In this document: positions 1 through 9,684 of the stretch, one piece after another | How positions within the stretch are numbered: the first letter of the stretch is position 1 | Layout of the letters: every line of letters begins with the position of its first letter | NCBI GenBank assembly: GCA_051453625.1 | Contig: JBOZIK010000001.1 | Location: forward strand, 261,573,483-261,616,462 | Origin: Welwitschia mirabilis | Taxonomy: Eukaryota > Gnetophyta > Gnetopsida > Welwitschiales | Direction: 5' to 3' | DNA: 42,980 bases | The notes under the pieces: model-generated | What the model was told of the DNA's origin: nothing | The model's input: only the letters and a program-made list of their open reading frames with translations | Databases searched by the model: none | Position numbers and translations under genes: made by a program

Positions 1-23
1 ATATATATATATATATATATATA
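1..23. repeat. (AT)n microsatellite
   Basis: Perfect AT dinucleotide run at the very start of the window. It probably continues upstream. Confidence 0.95.
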
Positions 24-122
24 ACTTGTTTAAATGCAATAATTTTCCAAGTTAAATTAGTTAGGGGGAGAATCCAAATGTTAAATTATTATTTTTCCTC
101 AATCAATGACAAAGGGGGAGTT
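24..122 (+). mobile_element. 3' end of copia internal region with polypurine tract
   Basis: AT-rich sequence holds two purine runs, one ending GGGGGAG at 64-70 and one reading AAAGGGGGAG at 111-120. The second sits two bases before a TGTTGAGA start that reads as an LTR edge. In plant copia elements a tract of this form primes plus-strand DNA synthesis and lies directly before the 3' LTR. No pol coding is readable in this short stretch, so the body of the element lies upstream of the window. Confidence 0.65.
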
Positions 123-199
123 TGTTGAGAACCCATTTTCATTGATTAAATTAACAAGTTTTGTAGAATAAGTATTATGTGCAGGTATTCTCCAGATCT

Positions 200-606
200 G
201 GGCAACTGATGGTTAATATCGGGCGACCGAATGTTCAAGAACTATTAACACTGATTTAAAATCGGGCAACCGCACATTATTTTCTGGGTGACCACATTTC
301 ACTCAGACTGATTCAAATATGCTATCCCTAAGAGTAATCGAGATTATTCACATGGGCAACCGTATGATTTGCAGTATACTCTAATCTGCTAGAAACACGG
401 GCAATCACAAATGTAAATAAGGGCGACCTCATGACATGCAGTGAGCCTGATTCAGATAGACATACAGGTGACCGAAGATAACTATACAAGCGACCTAATA
501 AAGGACGATCAGATATTTTCACAAGGGAGACTGATCTTGCACCACATACCATACAGAGAAAATCTGTGAGAATATAGGGCGATCGAAAGATAAAACACAG
601 GCAACT
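200..606 (+). repeat. Phased GGGCRACC motif repeat inside the copia LTR
   Basis: An octamer close to GGGCRACC recurs at 200, 221, 264, 286, 354, 399, 421, 466, 488, 577 and 599, with a weaker copy at 502. Most intervals are near multiples of 22 bp (21, 43, 22, 68, 45, 22, 45, 22, 89, 22). A second motif, ACTGATT, appears between pairs at about 250, 307, 447 and 530, which hints at a higher-order unit near 67 bp. This is a decayed tandem array in the upstream part of an LTR, where enhancer repeats are common. Function is inference. Confidence 0.75.
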
Positions 607-1035
607 GCAAGTACGGTCGACTAAATACCATGGAAGGTTGACCTTACAATGAAAAATTATATCCATTGTAAATGCAATGGTTTATCTGAAAAGCGCAACG
701 GTTATATAAAATATTGCAACTGTTCCTTTTCTTGTACTTAAATGGTCTTATGATTTCTCTCTATTATAAAAGCCTTCCTCTAAACACAAGAGATACACTG
801 ATGATCGTAGAATCAAGAATTAAACTGAAGTTGATATATGTAATACATACTTATCTAAACTATTTAGAAAAGATATAGATTTCTGTTATACTTACATTGT
901 TATATCACATTATTAAGAAGATAGCTGTGCTTTAGAGATTACATCTATGCATTTATGCATCTATCTCACTCTCTTTTATTCTTGGTTTAGGATAAGCCAC
1001 AAAATCCTCTTTGGTTGTGAAAGGTTATTTGGTGA

Positions 1036-1681
1036 NNNNNNNNNNNNNNNNNNNNNNNNNNNNNNNNNNNNNNNNNNNNNNNNNNNNNNNNNNNNNNNNN
1101 NNNNNNNNNNNNNNNNNNNNNNNNNNNNNNNNNNNNNNNNNNNNNNNNNNNNNNNNNNNNNNNNNNNNNNNNNNNNNNNNNNNNNNNNNNNNNNNNNNNN
1201 NNNNNNNNNNNNNNNNNNNNNNNNNNNNNNNNNNNNNNNNNNNNNNNNNNNNNNNNNNNNNNNNNNNNNNNNNNNNNNNNNNNNNNNNNNNNNNNNNNNN
1301 NNNNNNNNNNNNNNNNNNNNNNNNNNNNNNNNNNNNNNNNNNNNNNNNNNNNNNNNNNNNNNNNNNNNNNNNNNNNNNNNNNNNNNNNNNNNNNNNNNNN
1401 NNNNNNNNNNNNNNNNNNNNNNNNNNNNNNNNNNNNNNNNNNNNNNNNNNNNNNNNNNNNNNNNNNNNNNNNNNNNNNNNNNNNNNNNNNNNNNNNNNNN
1501 NNNNNNNNNNNNNNNNNNNNNNNNNNNNNNNNNNNNNNNNNNNNNNNNNNNNNNNNNNNNNNNNNNNNNNNNNNNNNNNNNNNNNNNNNNNNNNNNNNNN
1601 NNNNNNNNNNNNNNNNNNNNNNNNNNNNNNNNNNNNNNNNNNNNNNNNNNNNNNNNNNNNNNNNNNNNNNNNNNNNNNNNN
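1036..1681. other. Assembly gap (646 N)
   Basis: Run of N inside the copia LTR. Any open reading frame crossing it is meaningless. Confidence 1.
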
Positions 1682-1890
1682 TCCACCAGTATATATCTTT
1701 TTTTAGAATATTTTTGTATATTGGTTTTTGTAGATTATTGAAAAATAAGAAGACAGAAATTTAAAATGGACCTATTCACCCCCCTCTAGGGTTGACCCAC
1801 ATTTATCAGTCTTTATATATAAGGAATATTTGCCTACTTTCATTTTATCCTCATATTTTTATGACACTTCACATTCCACCAAATGTTAAT

Positions 1891-1900
1891 TATAAATAGG
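1891..1900 (+). promoter_or_regulatory. TATA box of LTR A
   Basis: TATAAATAGG followed by a pyrimidine-rich run (CTCTTCTCTTTC), the usual layout of a plant core promoter with its start region. The same string is at 9675-9684 in LTR B. Confidence 0.6.
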
Positions 1901-2984
1901 ACTCTTCTCTTTCTTTTCCCTCACTTTCATTTTCAAAGAACCATTTGCTATAGAGGATTGAAGTCTAGAGAAGCCTTAAAGAATTGCAAAGATCTTGATT
2001 TCTTCTCAAAAATATGTATGATTTTATGGTTTTCATTAATATCTTATATGTTTCATGGTCTTTCATATTCATTTTATATGTCCTAAATGACTCCTGTATC
2101 TTTCACATGTTTAAAGTAAATCTTTTCTTATGCATATCTTGGTTATGAATTATCTTTAAAGTTTAAGCTTGTTATAACCAAATCATAAGGCTTTAGGGGC
2201 TAGGACACTTGAAGGATTCATATTGGCCATAAGAATGATCTAGTAGACAATGGGTAATTGACACCCCTCTGGTGAGCCATACTATTCATACTGTTCATAA
2301 TGTTCATACTATTCATCAAACTTTTTCATGAGATCTGGATATTTTACCTCAAATTTTGTGTTGATTTTAGATTTTGGCCAATTGATACTTTATGGATTCC
2401 TTCCTATTCTTAAAATCCCTATCTTAAACCTTGTGATGGATCATATTGGGAACTGTGGAGATGCAGTTCTCAACCATGCTTACATGTGCAGGATCTAGTA
2501 TGAGGATGGCCTTTGGATGAAACATTTGTTGCTATTGGACAGAGAATTATTTTCATATTTATGGTTTAAATTCAAGTATTTAGTGAAGGACCTTAGATGA
2601 TCTAATTGTAATAGGAATGCAATTAATGCATTCAAGTTTATTATAAAAAGTGTTATGTGAACAATGTATTTCCATTTTTTTTATTTAAGGATTTCAAGTA
2701 CTTTGCTTCAATATAAGACTTTATTTAGGTTGTATATTAGTGTGTAGATTATTATTTTGAACAAACATGTAATTATGATTTTATCTTATTAATTAAAGAA
2801 ATAATTCTTAGAATAACTTAGATGAATAATAAGGAGTTTAAAATTTGTAGAATGTTATTTGGAGCTCATTTATTACATATATCAAAGTACAAGATAAAAT
2901 CCTAAGAAGAAATTTTAAATGGCCTAGGGGGGTATTAAAAACATTTAGGGGCAAAAATTACTTATGATAAAGTTTATTTAATGG

Positions 2985-3483
2985 GATCTAATTATATTTG
3001 AGGAAGATGTTATTCATTTAATTACTAGGGTTTTGGTTTCATGCTCACCATTATTATATTATAATGATTTAATTATTAGAGTATTAAAATTAGACATGAT
3101 AAATCATTTAATTCTAAACAAAATGAATAGTTGANNNNNNNNNNNNNNNNNNNNNNNNNNNNNNNNNNNNNNNNNNNNNNNNNNNNNNNNNNNNNNNNNN
3201 NNNNNNNNNNNNNNNNNNNNNNNNNNNNNNNNNNAAATTTTATTAGGCTTTAACTTTCATAAGGCTAAATGGCTTAGTTTTATATTAGAAACTTGGGGCA
3301 AATGATAAATATAATAAAAATTTTATTAGAAAAAAAACTAGATATATTTAAGAAGAAGTTTTTCATTTAATTATTGTGGTTTTGGTTTGAGGCTCATCAT
3401 TATTATATTATAATGATTTAATTATTAGAGTATTAAAATGAGACCTGATAAATCATTTAATTCTAAACAAAATGAATAGTTGA
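2985..3483. repeat. Direct duplication of about 150 bp around a 100-N gap
   Basis: The segment 2985-3134 recurs at about 3337-3483. Both copies end in the same CTAAACAAAATGAATAGTTG. The 100-N gap (3135-3234) lies between them with about 100 bp of extra sequence. LTR B has only one copy (about 11465-11613). This is either a real local duplication or two alleles placed in series. Confidence 0.7.
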
Positions 3484-3601
3484 TGTAGTGCCAAACCTCA
3501 AACCACTGACTTCTTATTCCACTTTTCTCTCTCTTAATTGTTATCCTATCAAGTTGAATTAATAAGAAAAAGTGTCTAAACTCTTCATAACCATTTTCAT
3601 C

Positions 3602-4081
3602 CTAAGCGTTTTCCTCTAGTGCGTTTCTCTCACCTGCAACTCCTTTTCTTTCTGTTACGTATGCTACTTTTCTCTCTCTAGCACATCTCTTCACTCGCAC
3701 ATCATTCCTTTGCATTTTCACTGAGCCTATTCTATCTTTCTCTCTATCCACGGTTCTTTCCTCCATTACACCTAGGTGCATGCTTGCTTCTCTTGGCATT
3801 CTTACCATGCTTACTTTCCTCTTCAGGTGCCATCACGAGTGCATTGTTGCCCATGTCCACATCTAAACTGCGTCTTTTGCATCAAAGAGGGTTTTATATG
3901 AAGAGGTCTCCATTATGTAAGTGCTACAAATAACAAGTAATGGGGTATGTGTTACCAGTGCACTGTTTGAACTTAAGATTAAAAGGAAAGAGATAGGTAT
4001 CTTGTGATAAGTATTTACTAATATAATGCCATTTCCTCTTATGAACTTTTTCATGCACTGCCCAGACACGTTCTCGGCCAT
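3602..4081 (-). other. GC-richer block of LTR A with antisense open frames
   Basis: Two overlapping-region open frames on the minus strand (68 codons at 3602-3808 and 72 codons at 3863-4081) have counterparts at 11753-11938 and 11945-12169 in LTR B. The first pair shares about 40 of 55 residues, including MVRMPR near its start and the run ARERKVA. The peptide is rich in Arg, Lys and Glu. I recognise no domain. The frames may be open by chance, because the plus strand here is pyrimidine-rich. They are listed because the frame has survived in both copies. Confidence 0.25.
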
Positions 4082-4749
4082 TATGGTCTATGGCAGTGCT
4101 ACTTGCAGAAACATCTGGGACTCCCATATGTCAAAGAAAAATGCCTCGCTTCCCAACTTCAAATGTTGCATATGAAATCTATCAAGGAAAGGGCCCTCTT
4201 CCAATAGAAATGCTTCTCATCCTTTTGTGGTGCCTGTTCTCTCTCACATGACACTTTCCTTCCTTTGCACAGATAATTTTAAGAGTAGATCTAAATCTAA
4301 TGCTAGGAATATATGTTAAAGGCCTTAGCATAAGTGCATCTAATTTATTAGAACATTTCTCACTTATTAGAAAATCTTGAGTTTCATTCTTTTCTTTTGT
4401 AAATTCTCTACTTTGCCTCTACACTATACCTTCTCATCTTAGTTCTACTTTTAACTTTTCCCTCCAATTGTGTATAGTGAGCTCATTTAATAGATTACTT
4501 TCAGAGAAGTATTTAGCAACCATTTATGAAATGAATCCCTTCTAAACCTGCGTTCTGGGTGAAACACATTTGTGCTTTGATCTTCTCTTTCACATCTCAT
4601 TCCTCTTTAATCTTTAGTTTGCAATGCATTTTTTCATTCTCCTCATTGTTGTGATGGTTTATGTCGTCTGTCCTTCCCTCTTCTGCTTACCCTCTGTCTC
4701 TTTGAAATTAGTGGACATTCATAATCATTCCTATCTAAGGCTAAAATAC

Positions 4750-4920
4750 ATTAAGGTATTGATCCATTAGTTACCAGAATTAGTCCTCCTACATGAGATA
4801 AGGCACTTGATGGAAGGTCATGGTTTCAAATCCAATTAATGTCATTTTGAAGACCAACTATTTTCCTCTCATAAAATTAAACCTTTAAATAAAACATGGA
4901 CCTTTCCATAAAAAAATAAA
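4750..4920 (+). mobile_element. SINE-like insertion in LTR A (tRNA-derived)
   Basis: The segment has a tRNA-like head (GATAAGGCACTTGATGGAAG at 4796-4815) followed by a B-box-like GGTTTCAAATCC at 4821-4832, then a unique body of about 75 bp and an A-rich end (CATAAAAAAATAAAAGAG). A Pol III B box is normally GGTTCGANTCC, and here it carries one extra base. The same unit is at 12880-13045 in LTR B, so the insertion predates the LTR duplication. No target duplication was established. It could be a chance match. Confidence 0.4.
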
Positions 4921-5581
4921 AGAGAGTTACTTCTAACCTTGCTTGCCATCATGCCAAGAGATTAGATTATTGAAAACTAATCAAATATGTATTATATATC
5001 TAGTATAAATATATATAGGCATAAGTTATTAAGAAATCATATAAGAAATAGTTTAGTTATGTCTTGGGGGTATATTAGCTTGGTATCAATAAAAAGTTTC
5101 CTATAGTGGAGAAACATATTAATTTAATTCTACTGACTTAGATAGGTAATATTATCAGATTAATTATCTCCAAGGAAAACCTTAAGAGGTTGGCAATTTT
5201 AGATTTTAATATAAAATTTATATTATTTTCTAAGCATAGCTTTCATTTTACATATACATTTATGCTTTGTGTACATCCTTAAGCAATCATGAGAAAGGCT
5301 AGTCTTGTAACTAAATTCAACATTAAACATTATTTGATTACATATACAAATAGGTCTATAAGCTCCACCTTTATAATGAGTCATGAGTATTGATTAATAG
5401 TATTACGTATATGACCAATTTTCCTAATTTAAATTAAGCTTGTATTATGATTGTTAGTTTTACATGCCATTATTGATAGGTTCGTTAAATAGTCGCATTG
5501 GTCCTTTTCTTTTCAATATACTTTTCTATGGTTAAAATAATTTGAACCTATTTAGCTTAATTTCTATATTAAGTTTGTACA

Positions 5582-5801
5582 TTTCCTTTTCTTAGAGGAA
5601 TTTCATCTTAAAGTATTAACTAATATATGGAGGCATTTCATNNNNNNNNNNNNNNNNNNNNNNNNNNNNNNNNNNNNNNNNNNNNNNNNNNNNNNNNNNN
5701 NNNNNNNNNNNNNNNNNNNNNNNNNNNNNNNNNNNNNNNNNTTTCCTTTTCTTAGAGGAGTTTCATCTTAAAGTATTAACTAATAAATGGAGGCATTTCA
5801 T
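5582..5801. repeat. 60-bp duplicated contig ends around a 100-N gap
   Basis: 5582-5641 and 5742-5801 match over 60 bp with two mismatches, separated only by exactly 100 N (5642-5741). LTR B has the sequence once (about 13707-13766). This points to an unmerged overlap rather than biology. Confidence 0.9.
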
Positions 5802-5944
5802 TTAAACATTCACATATTCATCTAGAATAATGACTCTGCTTACCTCCATAAAAATAATTATTATTTTGGGTCTCGCTTATTATCTTAGAAGCTATATGAG
5901 GTTTCAATGTTTCTAACTCTTTAGATGTTACTTTTAGGTTCATA

Positions 5945-6155
5945 AGCATTCTAGTTAGATGTTGAACTTTATAACTCTATTATTAAAGTATTATCTTNNN
6001 NNNNNNNNNNNNNNNNNNNNNNNNNNNNNNNNNNNNNNNNNNNNNNNNNNNNNNNNNNNNNNNNNNNNNNNNNNNNNNNNNNNNNNNNNNNNNNNNNTTA
6101 GGAGCATTCCAGTTAGATGTTGAACTTTATAACTCTATTATTAAAGTATTATCTT
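5945..6155. repeat. 53-bp duplicated contig ends around a 100-N gap
   Basis: 5945-5997 and 6103-6155 match over 53 bp with one mismatch. The gap between them is exactly 100 N (5998-6097). LTR B holds one copy. Confidence 0.9.
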
Positions 6156-6195
6156 TTGAAGTTTTTCAACCATAGAAATTTTAGATCTTTACATT

Positions 6196-6207
6196 TGGTA
6201 TCAGATC
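6196..6207 (+). promoter_or_regulatory. tRNA-Met primer-binding site after LTR A
   Basis: TGGTATCAGATC lies two bases after the LTR end TTTACA. It differs by one base from TGGTATCAGAGC, the complement of the initiator tRNA-Met 3' end used by many plant copia elements and by gypsy chromoviruses. It fixes the element's orientation as plus and the LTR end at 6193. Confidence 0.8.
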
Positions 6208-6913
6208 TGCATGAGGTTTATTATATTGAGATGAAAATTTGAGGATGTTTCATTTAGTATCAGAGCTAATAACTATCAAATTTTTAAGTTTTTCACTTAT
6301 AGATTTACAAGTTATTTCATTTTGATATTGGAGCATAGGTTTATGATTTTACTAGGAATAATTGTTTACAACTTAGGTTTCAAATTTAATTGGAACAACT
6401 GGGATTACGTTGATAAATTCTGGTGTAACTACTATTAAGTTGATGATCTCAGTGGGTATAACTATTGTTAGCTTTGCAAATTCACTTGGCTAAACTATTT
6501 TTAACATGGTTTTATGATATATGTAGGTGAAATTCTATAGGAAAGGTATGGTCCTTTATTTTTCATTCTTTCTTATTGGTCCTTCCATTTATATTTTTGA
6601 AATCGTCACATCTAAGTATGGATGTATTCTCTTAAAATTTTCTTAATAGTTCTTCTTATACATTTGATTATTAAAATCGATGCATATATATCTGTGTAAG
6701 ATAGTTACTAAATCATGTATTACTTGAATAAGAAAAACTCCATGTTGACATATATATCATCTCTATCTACTTTCTCTCGATTTCTTGAAGTATCTTCTTG
6801 TATGACATGAACATTTGTGATAAAATTTATTCATGAAGTTATCTTCTGGGCAAGGTATATTGTTGCAGTCAAACTTCTTTATCTTCATAATATTATCTTA
6901 TTTTAGACTTTAT
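6208..6913 (+). mobile_element. Internal 5' region of the gypsy element, non-coding
   Basis: The first roughly 100 bp match 14013-14115 after LTR B. A second GGTATCAGAGC-like string occurs near 6259. Beyond about 6310 the two copies diverge. No open frame of note. The sequence from about 6540 onward resembles the 5' leader or an additional LTR-like stretch. Confidence 0.4.
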
Positions 6914-7100
6914 AGATCACCGAATGAGGCAATGAAGTTGATGATGATTGAGATGACAACAGATCACCGAATGAGGTAGTGAACTTCACAGATCGCCAAA
7001 CGAGGCAGTGAAGTTAAATATTATTTAAAAACCACAGATCACGAAATGAAGCAGTGGGCTTCACATATCACTAAATAAGGTAGAGGATGGAACTAAAAAT
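6914..7100 (+). repeat. Minisatellite, higher-order array, part 1
   Basis: A core close to AGATCACCAAATGAGGCAGT starts at 6914, 6961, 6990, 7036 and 7065. Spacings are 47, 29, 46 and 29 bp, so long and short units alternate and give a unit pair of about 75 bp. Part 2 lies beyond the 385-N gap. Confidence 0.85.
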
Positions 7101-7275
7101 ATGTAAAAAGTTTGTAAACCAGTTATTATCATTTCATATGCATAAGATTGTTATTATTATGATAAACCTTATTTCTTGAAAGTCCTTAACTTTTCTTATC
7201 TATCTTGATACTTAAAAAATACCAATCTTATCTTGTCTTACCTGGATCATACTGGGAGCTGTGAAATTTTCACAG

Positions 7276-7660
7276 NNNNNNNNNNNNNNNNNNNNNNNNN
7301 NNNNNNNNNNNNNNNNNNNNNNNNNNNNNNNNNNNNNNNNNNNNNNNNNNNNNNNNNNNNNNNNNNNNNNNNNNNNNNNNNNNNNNNNNNNNNNNNNNNN
7401 NNNNNNNNNNNNNNNNNNNNNNNNNNNNNNNNNNNNNNNNNNNNNNNNNNNNNNNNNNNNNNNNNNNNNNNNNNNNNNNNNNNNNNNNNNNNNNNNNNNN
7501 NNNNNNNNNNNNNNNNNNNNNNNNNNNNNNNNNNNNNNNNNNNNNNNNNNNNNNNNNNNNNNNNNNNNNNNNNNNNNNNNNNNNNNNNNNNNNNNNNNNN
7601 NNNNNNNNNNNNNNNNNNNNNNNNNNNNNNNNNNNNNNNNNNNNNNNNNNNNNNNNNNNN
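7276..7660. other. Assembly gap (385 N) inside the minisatellite region
   Basis: Run of N. The sequence on its left (7237-7275, TGGATCATACTGGGAGCTGT and following) resembles 8060-8090, so the flanks are related but too diverged to be simply duplicated contig ends. Confidence 1.
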
Positions 7661-7930
7661 ATTCTATAGATCGTCAAATGAGGCAGTGGGAATATTATAT
7701 TGCCACAGATGGTCAATTAAGGCAGTAGGCTTCATAAATAGCCAAATCGAGGCAATGAAGTTGATGATGATTATATATTATTATGAGTATCATAGATCGT
7801 GAAATTAGGTAGTGGGATTCACAGATCACCAAATGAGGTTGTGAAGAAAAATATTATATGAGAACCAAAAATTGTCAAATGAAGCAGTGGGCTTCACATA
7901 TNNNNNNNNNNAGGTAGTGAAGTTGATGAT
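7661..7930 (+). repeat. Minisatellite, higher-order array, part 2
   Basis: The same core starts at 7668, 7707, 7737, 7794, 7823 and 7869, spaced 39, 30, 57, 29 and 46 bp. The order of unit types (ending GAAGTTGATGATGA, then a 29-bp unit ending TTCAC, then a long unit, then one ending GGGCTTCACAT) repeats that of part 1, giving a super-unit near 150 bp. A 10-N gap (7902-7911) interrupts the last unit. Confidence 0.85.
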
Positions 7931-8700
7931 GATTGAGATTATATATGTTCATAACCATAAGCTCATTATCTGTGTTATATCTTGAATTTCTTGGAATCAT
8001 GATTTATCATTTTTGTCTCAATCTAGGTAACATTTGTCAAAATACCTATTCTTGCATAGGTCATACTAAGGGGCTATAAGGTTTTCACAACTCTCATCCC
8101 ATATATTTTTAGGATAGATGGTAAATCTGGAGTCTAATTGCTTATATGGGCATGAGTTTATGAAGAATCGTTGGATCTATATTAGTGGAAAGTTTTCTAA
8201 TTAAGTGCAATCTCATGACTATTTAAAGTTAAATGCCNNNNNNNNNNATACGTAATTATTCAATATGATATCTTTTATTAGAGACAAGCTTTGTTTATTC
8301 AATGTATGGCTTGTAGTACTTGAAGTTTACTTTGAAATTATATATTTTATGGAATGATGATCATCTAACTCCAGGAATTTTGGATCTTAGCCCTGTGTTT
8401 ATGCAATATTATATTAGACGTTGAGTTGCAATTTGTAAATTTTTGAGATCCTTCTTGGATGATTAGGGAGAATTTTTATTTATGATTGGCTTTAGTTACA
8501 AAATTATATTCATTAAATTAAAATAAAAGTATAGANNNNNNNNNNNNNNNNNNNNNNNNNNNNNNNNNNNNNNNNNNNNNNNNNNNNNNNNNNNNNNNNN
8601 NNNNNNNNNNNNNNNNNNNNNNNNNNNNNNNNNNNGATTGGTTTTAGTTACAAAATTATATTCATTAAATTAAAATAAAAGTATAGAAAAGGTCATATGA
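7931..8700 (+). other. Internal sequence without recognisable gene, with duplicated gap flanks
   Basis: AT-rich. The stretch near 8060-8100 (GGGGCTATAAGGTTTTCACA) resembles the region downstream of the promoter in plant gypsy LTRs and also 7237-7275. A 10-N gap lies at 8238-8247. The 100-N gap 8536-8635 is flanked by 52-bp copies (8484-8535 and 8636-8687) with one mismatch, again an assembly overlap. No coding seen. Confidence 0.5.
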
Positions 8701-8758
8701 TTCCCTCCTTCAGAAGATTCAAAGCTAGAAGAAAAATGAGCCTGAGATTAGGCCAAGA

Positions 8759-8908
8759 AATTCCTATTCCAAATATAATAAGACTAGAGATTTTCAAAGA
8801 AAGGGATGTTATAAATGTCGAGGTCCCCACTATGCCATAAATTTCCCTAGCAAAAGGAATCCAATAGATATAAGGAAGACTTATACATCAACCCTAAATA
8901 AAGAGACC
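8759..8908 (+). pseudogene. Decayed gypsy gag nucleocapsid with zinc knuckle
   Basis: One plus-strand frame reads about 50 codons up to a stop near 8909. It contains RKGCYKCRGPHYAINFP, with the knuckle at 8807-8848. The standard retroviral-type knuckle is C-x2-C-x4-H-x4-C. Here the Cys-x2-Cys pair and the His are present, one residue is missing between the second Cys and the His, and the last Cys is Phe. Basic residues precede and follow it, as in nucleocapsid tails. The knuckle would package element RNA; this copy could not bind zinc normally. No protease, RT or integrase follows: only about 260 bp separate it from the polypurine stretch and LTR B. That suggests a gag-only, non-autonomous element or a large deletion. 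Confidence 0.7.
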
Positions 8909-9129
8909 TAATATCTGTAATGCAAGATGAATTAGGTATTAAAATTTCCTTTCTATAAAATAATTAGTTAAGCATTAAGCTGTTAAATATTTCATTATTA
9001 GAATAGGACTCAGATAGGAGTAGTTTCCAATTCTTTAGTAATTACAAATAATGATTATAGAAGGAATGAATCTTATAATATAAGTTGTCATCATAGGAAT
9101 AAGTAGAAGAAGTAAAATTATTTGCCAAT

Positions 9130-9170
9130 TTTTAGTTTTGAGGATGAAACCTCTTAAAGAGATGGAGAAA
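9130..9170 (+). promoter_or_regulatory. Polypurine tract before LTR B
   Basis: A purine-rich stretch (AAAGAGATGGAGAAA, 9156-9170) directly precedes TGTCACGTCC at 9171. The preceding TTTTGAGGATGAAACC is typical of the junction between pol and 3' LTR in plant gypsy elements. It marks the 3' end of the internal region. Confidence 0.7.
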
Positions 9171-9530
9171 TGTCACGTCCCAAATTTTAAGACTTAAGAT
9201 TAAATATTGTAAGGCTAATAATTCATGTTTTATTTTATTTCTAACAGTATTATTTTGTTCATTGGCTTATGCATTGCTCATCTTGAAAAATTTCAATGAG
9301 TTGTGGATATGAATTTGAAATTATTTTTAATAAAGATGGTTAATATGTAGAGTTATCGTTTTTACCAAAACTGCTATCATATTATGGAATGTTTTACTTA
9401 CTACTAATATCTCATTATTATTAATTATGTAAGCTTAATTATTATTTATTATTTTACTAGTGGCCTGAAAAGGTAACGGAAATCCCCACCATATAACTAC
9501 CCTCGTTCATGATATTTTGTCTTCATCTAC

Positions 9531-9641
9531 AAGGAATCTTTGCTAACTTTTGTTTTCTTCCATATGCAAGGAATCTTTGTCAACCTTAATTTGTCTTCAT
9601 ATGTAAGGAATCTTTGCTAACTTTTATTTTGTCCTCATATT
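9531..9641 (+). repeat. 37-bp triple repeat upstream of the LTR B promoter
   Basis: The string AAGGAATCTTTG starts at 9531, 9568 and 9605, exactly 37 bp apart, each followed by a related pyrimidine-rich tail. The array ends about 35 bp before the TATA box. Repeats in this position are common LTR enhancer arrays. LTR A retains only one unit at its truncated edge. Confidence 0.8.
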
Positions 9642-9674
9642 CTTGTGACACTTCACATTCCACCAAATATTAAT

Positions 9675-9684
9675 TATAAATAGG
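9675..9684 (+). promoter_or_regulatory. TATA box of LTR B
   Basis: TATAAATAGG followed by CTCTCCTCTTTC, identical to the motif in LTR A. It is the probable core promoter of the gypsy element. Confidence 0.6.

Larger units (their letters stand above)
123..1801 (+). mobile_element. 3' LTR of a Ty1/copia element (Sirevirus-like), with gap
   Basis: The stretch begins TGTTGAGA directly after a polypurine tract and ends near 1799-1801 in CA, just after the run ATTCACCCCCCTCTAGG at about 1774-1790. C-rich ends of that kind are familiar at the 3' ends of plant copia LTRs of the Sirevirus type. A block of N (1036-1681) hides about 40% of it, so the true length is unknown. A promoter-like TATA run occurs near 700-710. 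The sequence directly downstream matches the interior of another LTR family, so this element appears inserted into an older gypsy LTR. The target duplication cannot be tested because the 5' side is outside the window. The end position is good to a few bases only. Confidence 0.6.
1802..6193 (+). mobile_element. LTR A: 5'-truncated long gypsy-type LTR
   Basis: From about 1810 to 6193 this stretch aligns by eye with 9594-13998 (LTR B) throughout: the same TATA region, the same GC-richer block, the same SINE-like insert and the same end, TTTACA. The end is followed after two bases by a tRNA-Met primer site at 6196. The first roughly 420 bp of the LTR, including its TGTCACG start, are missing, replaced by the copia LTR to the left. 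Identity to LTR B looks around 90% in the better stretches and lower elsewhere, so the pair is old. Gaps at 3135-3234, 5642-5741 and 5998-6097 are flanked by duplicated sequence. There is no coding content I can support. Confidence 0.7.

Noticed and set aside
947-1741. Long open frames at 947-1741, 976-1686, 1011-1706, 7233-7802 and 10655-11203
   Set aside because: They are open only because runs of N carry no stops. The real coding at their edges is a few codons.
1883-2086. 67-codon plus-strand frame just after the LTR A TATA box
   Set aside because: The equivalent region of LTR B does not keep a related open frame, and the peptide is low-complexity and hydrophobic.
4796-4832. A true tRNA gene at the B-box-like string
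   Set aside because: No cloverleaf with acceptor stem and anticodon loop could be drawn. It reads as a SINE-like derivative at best.
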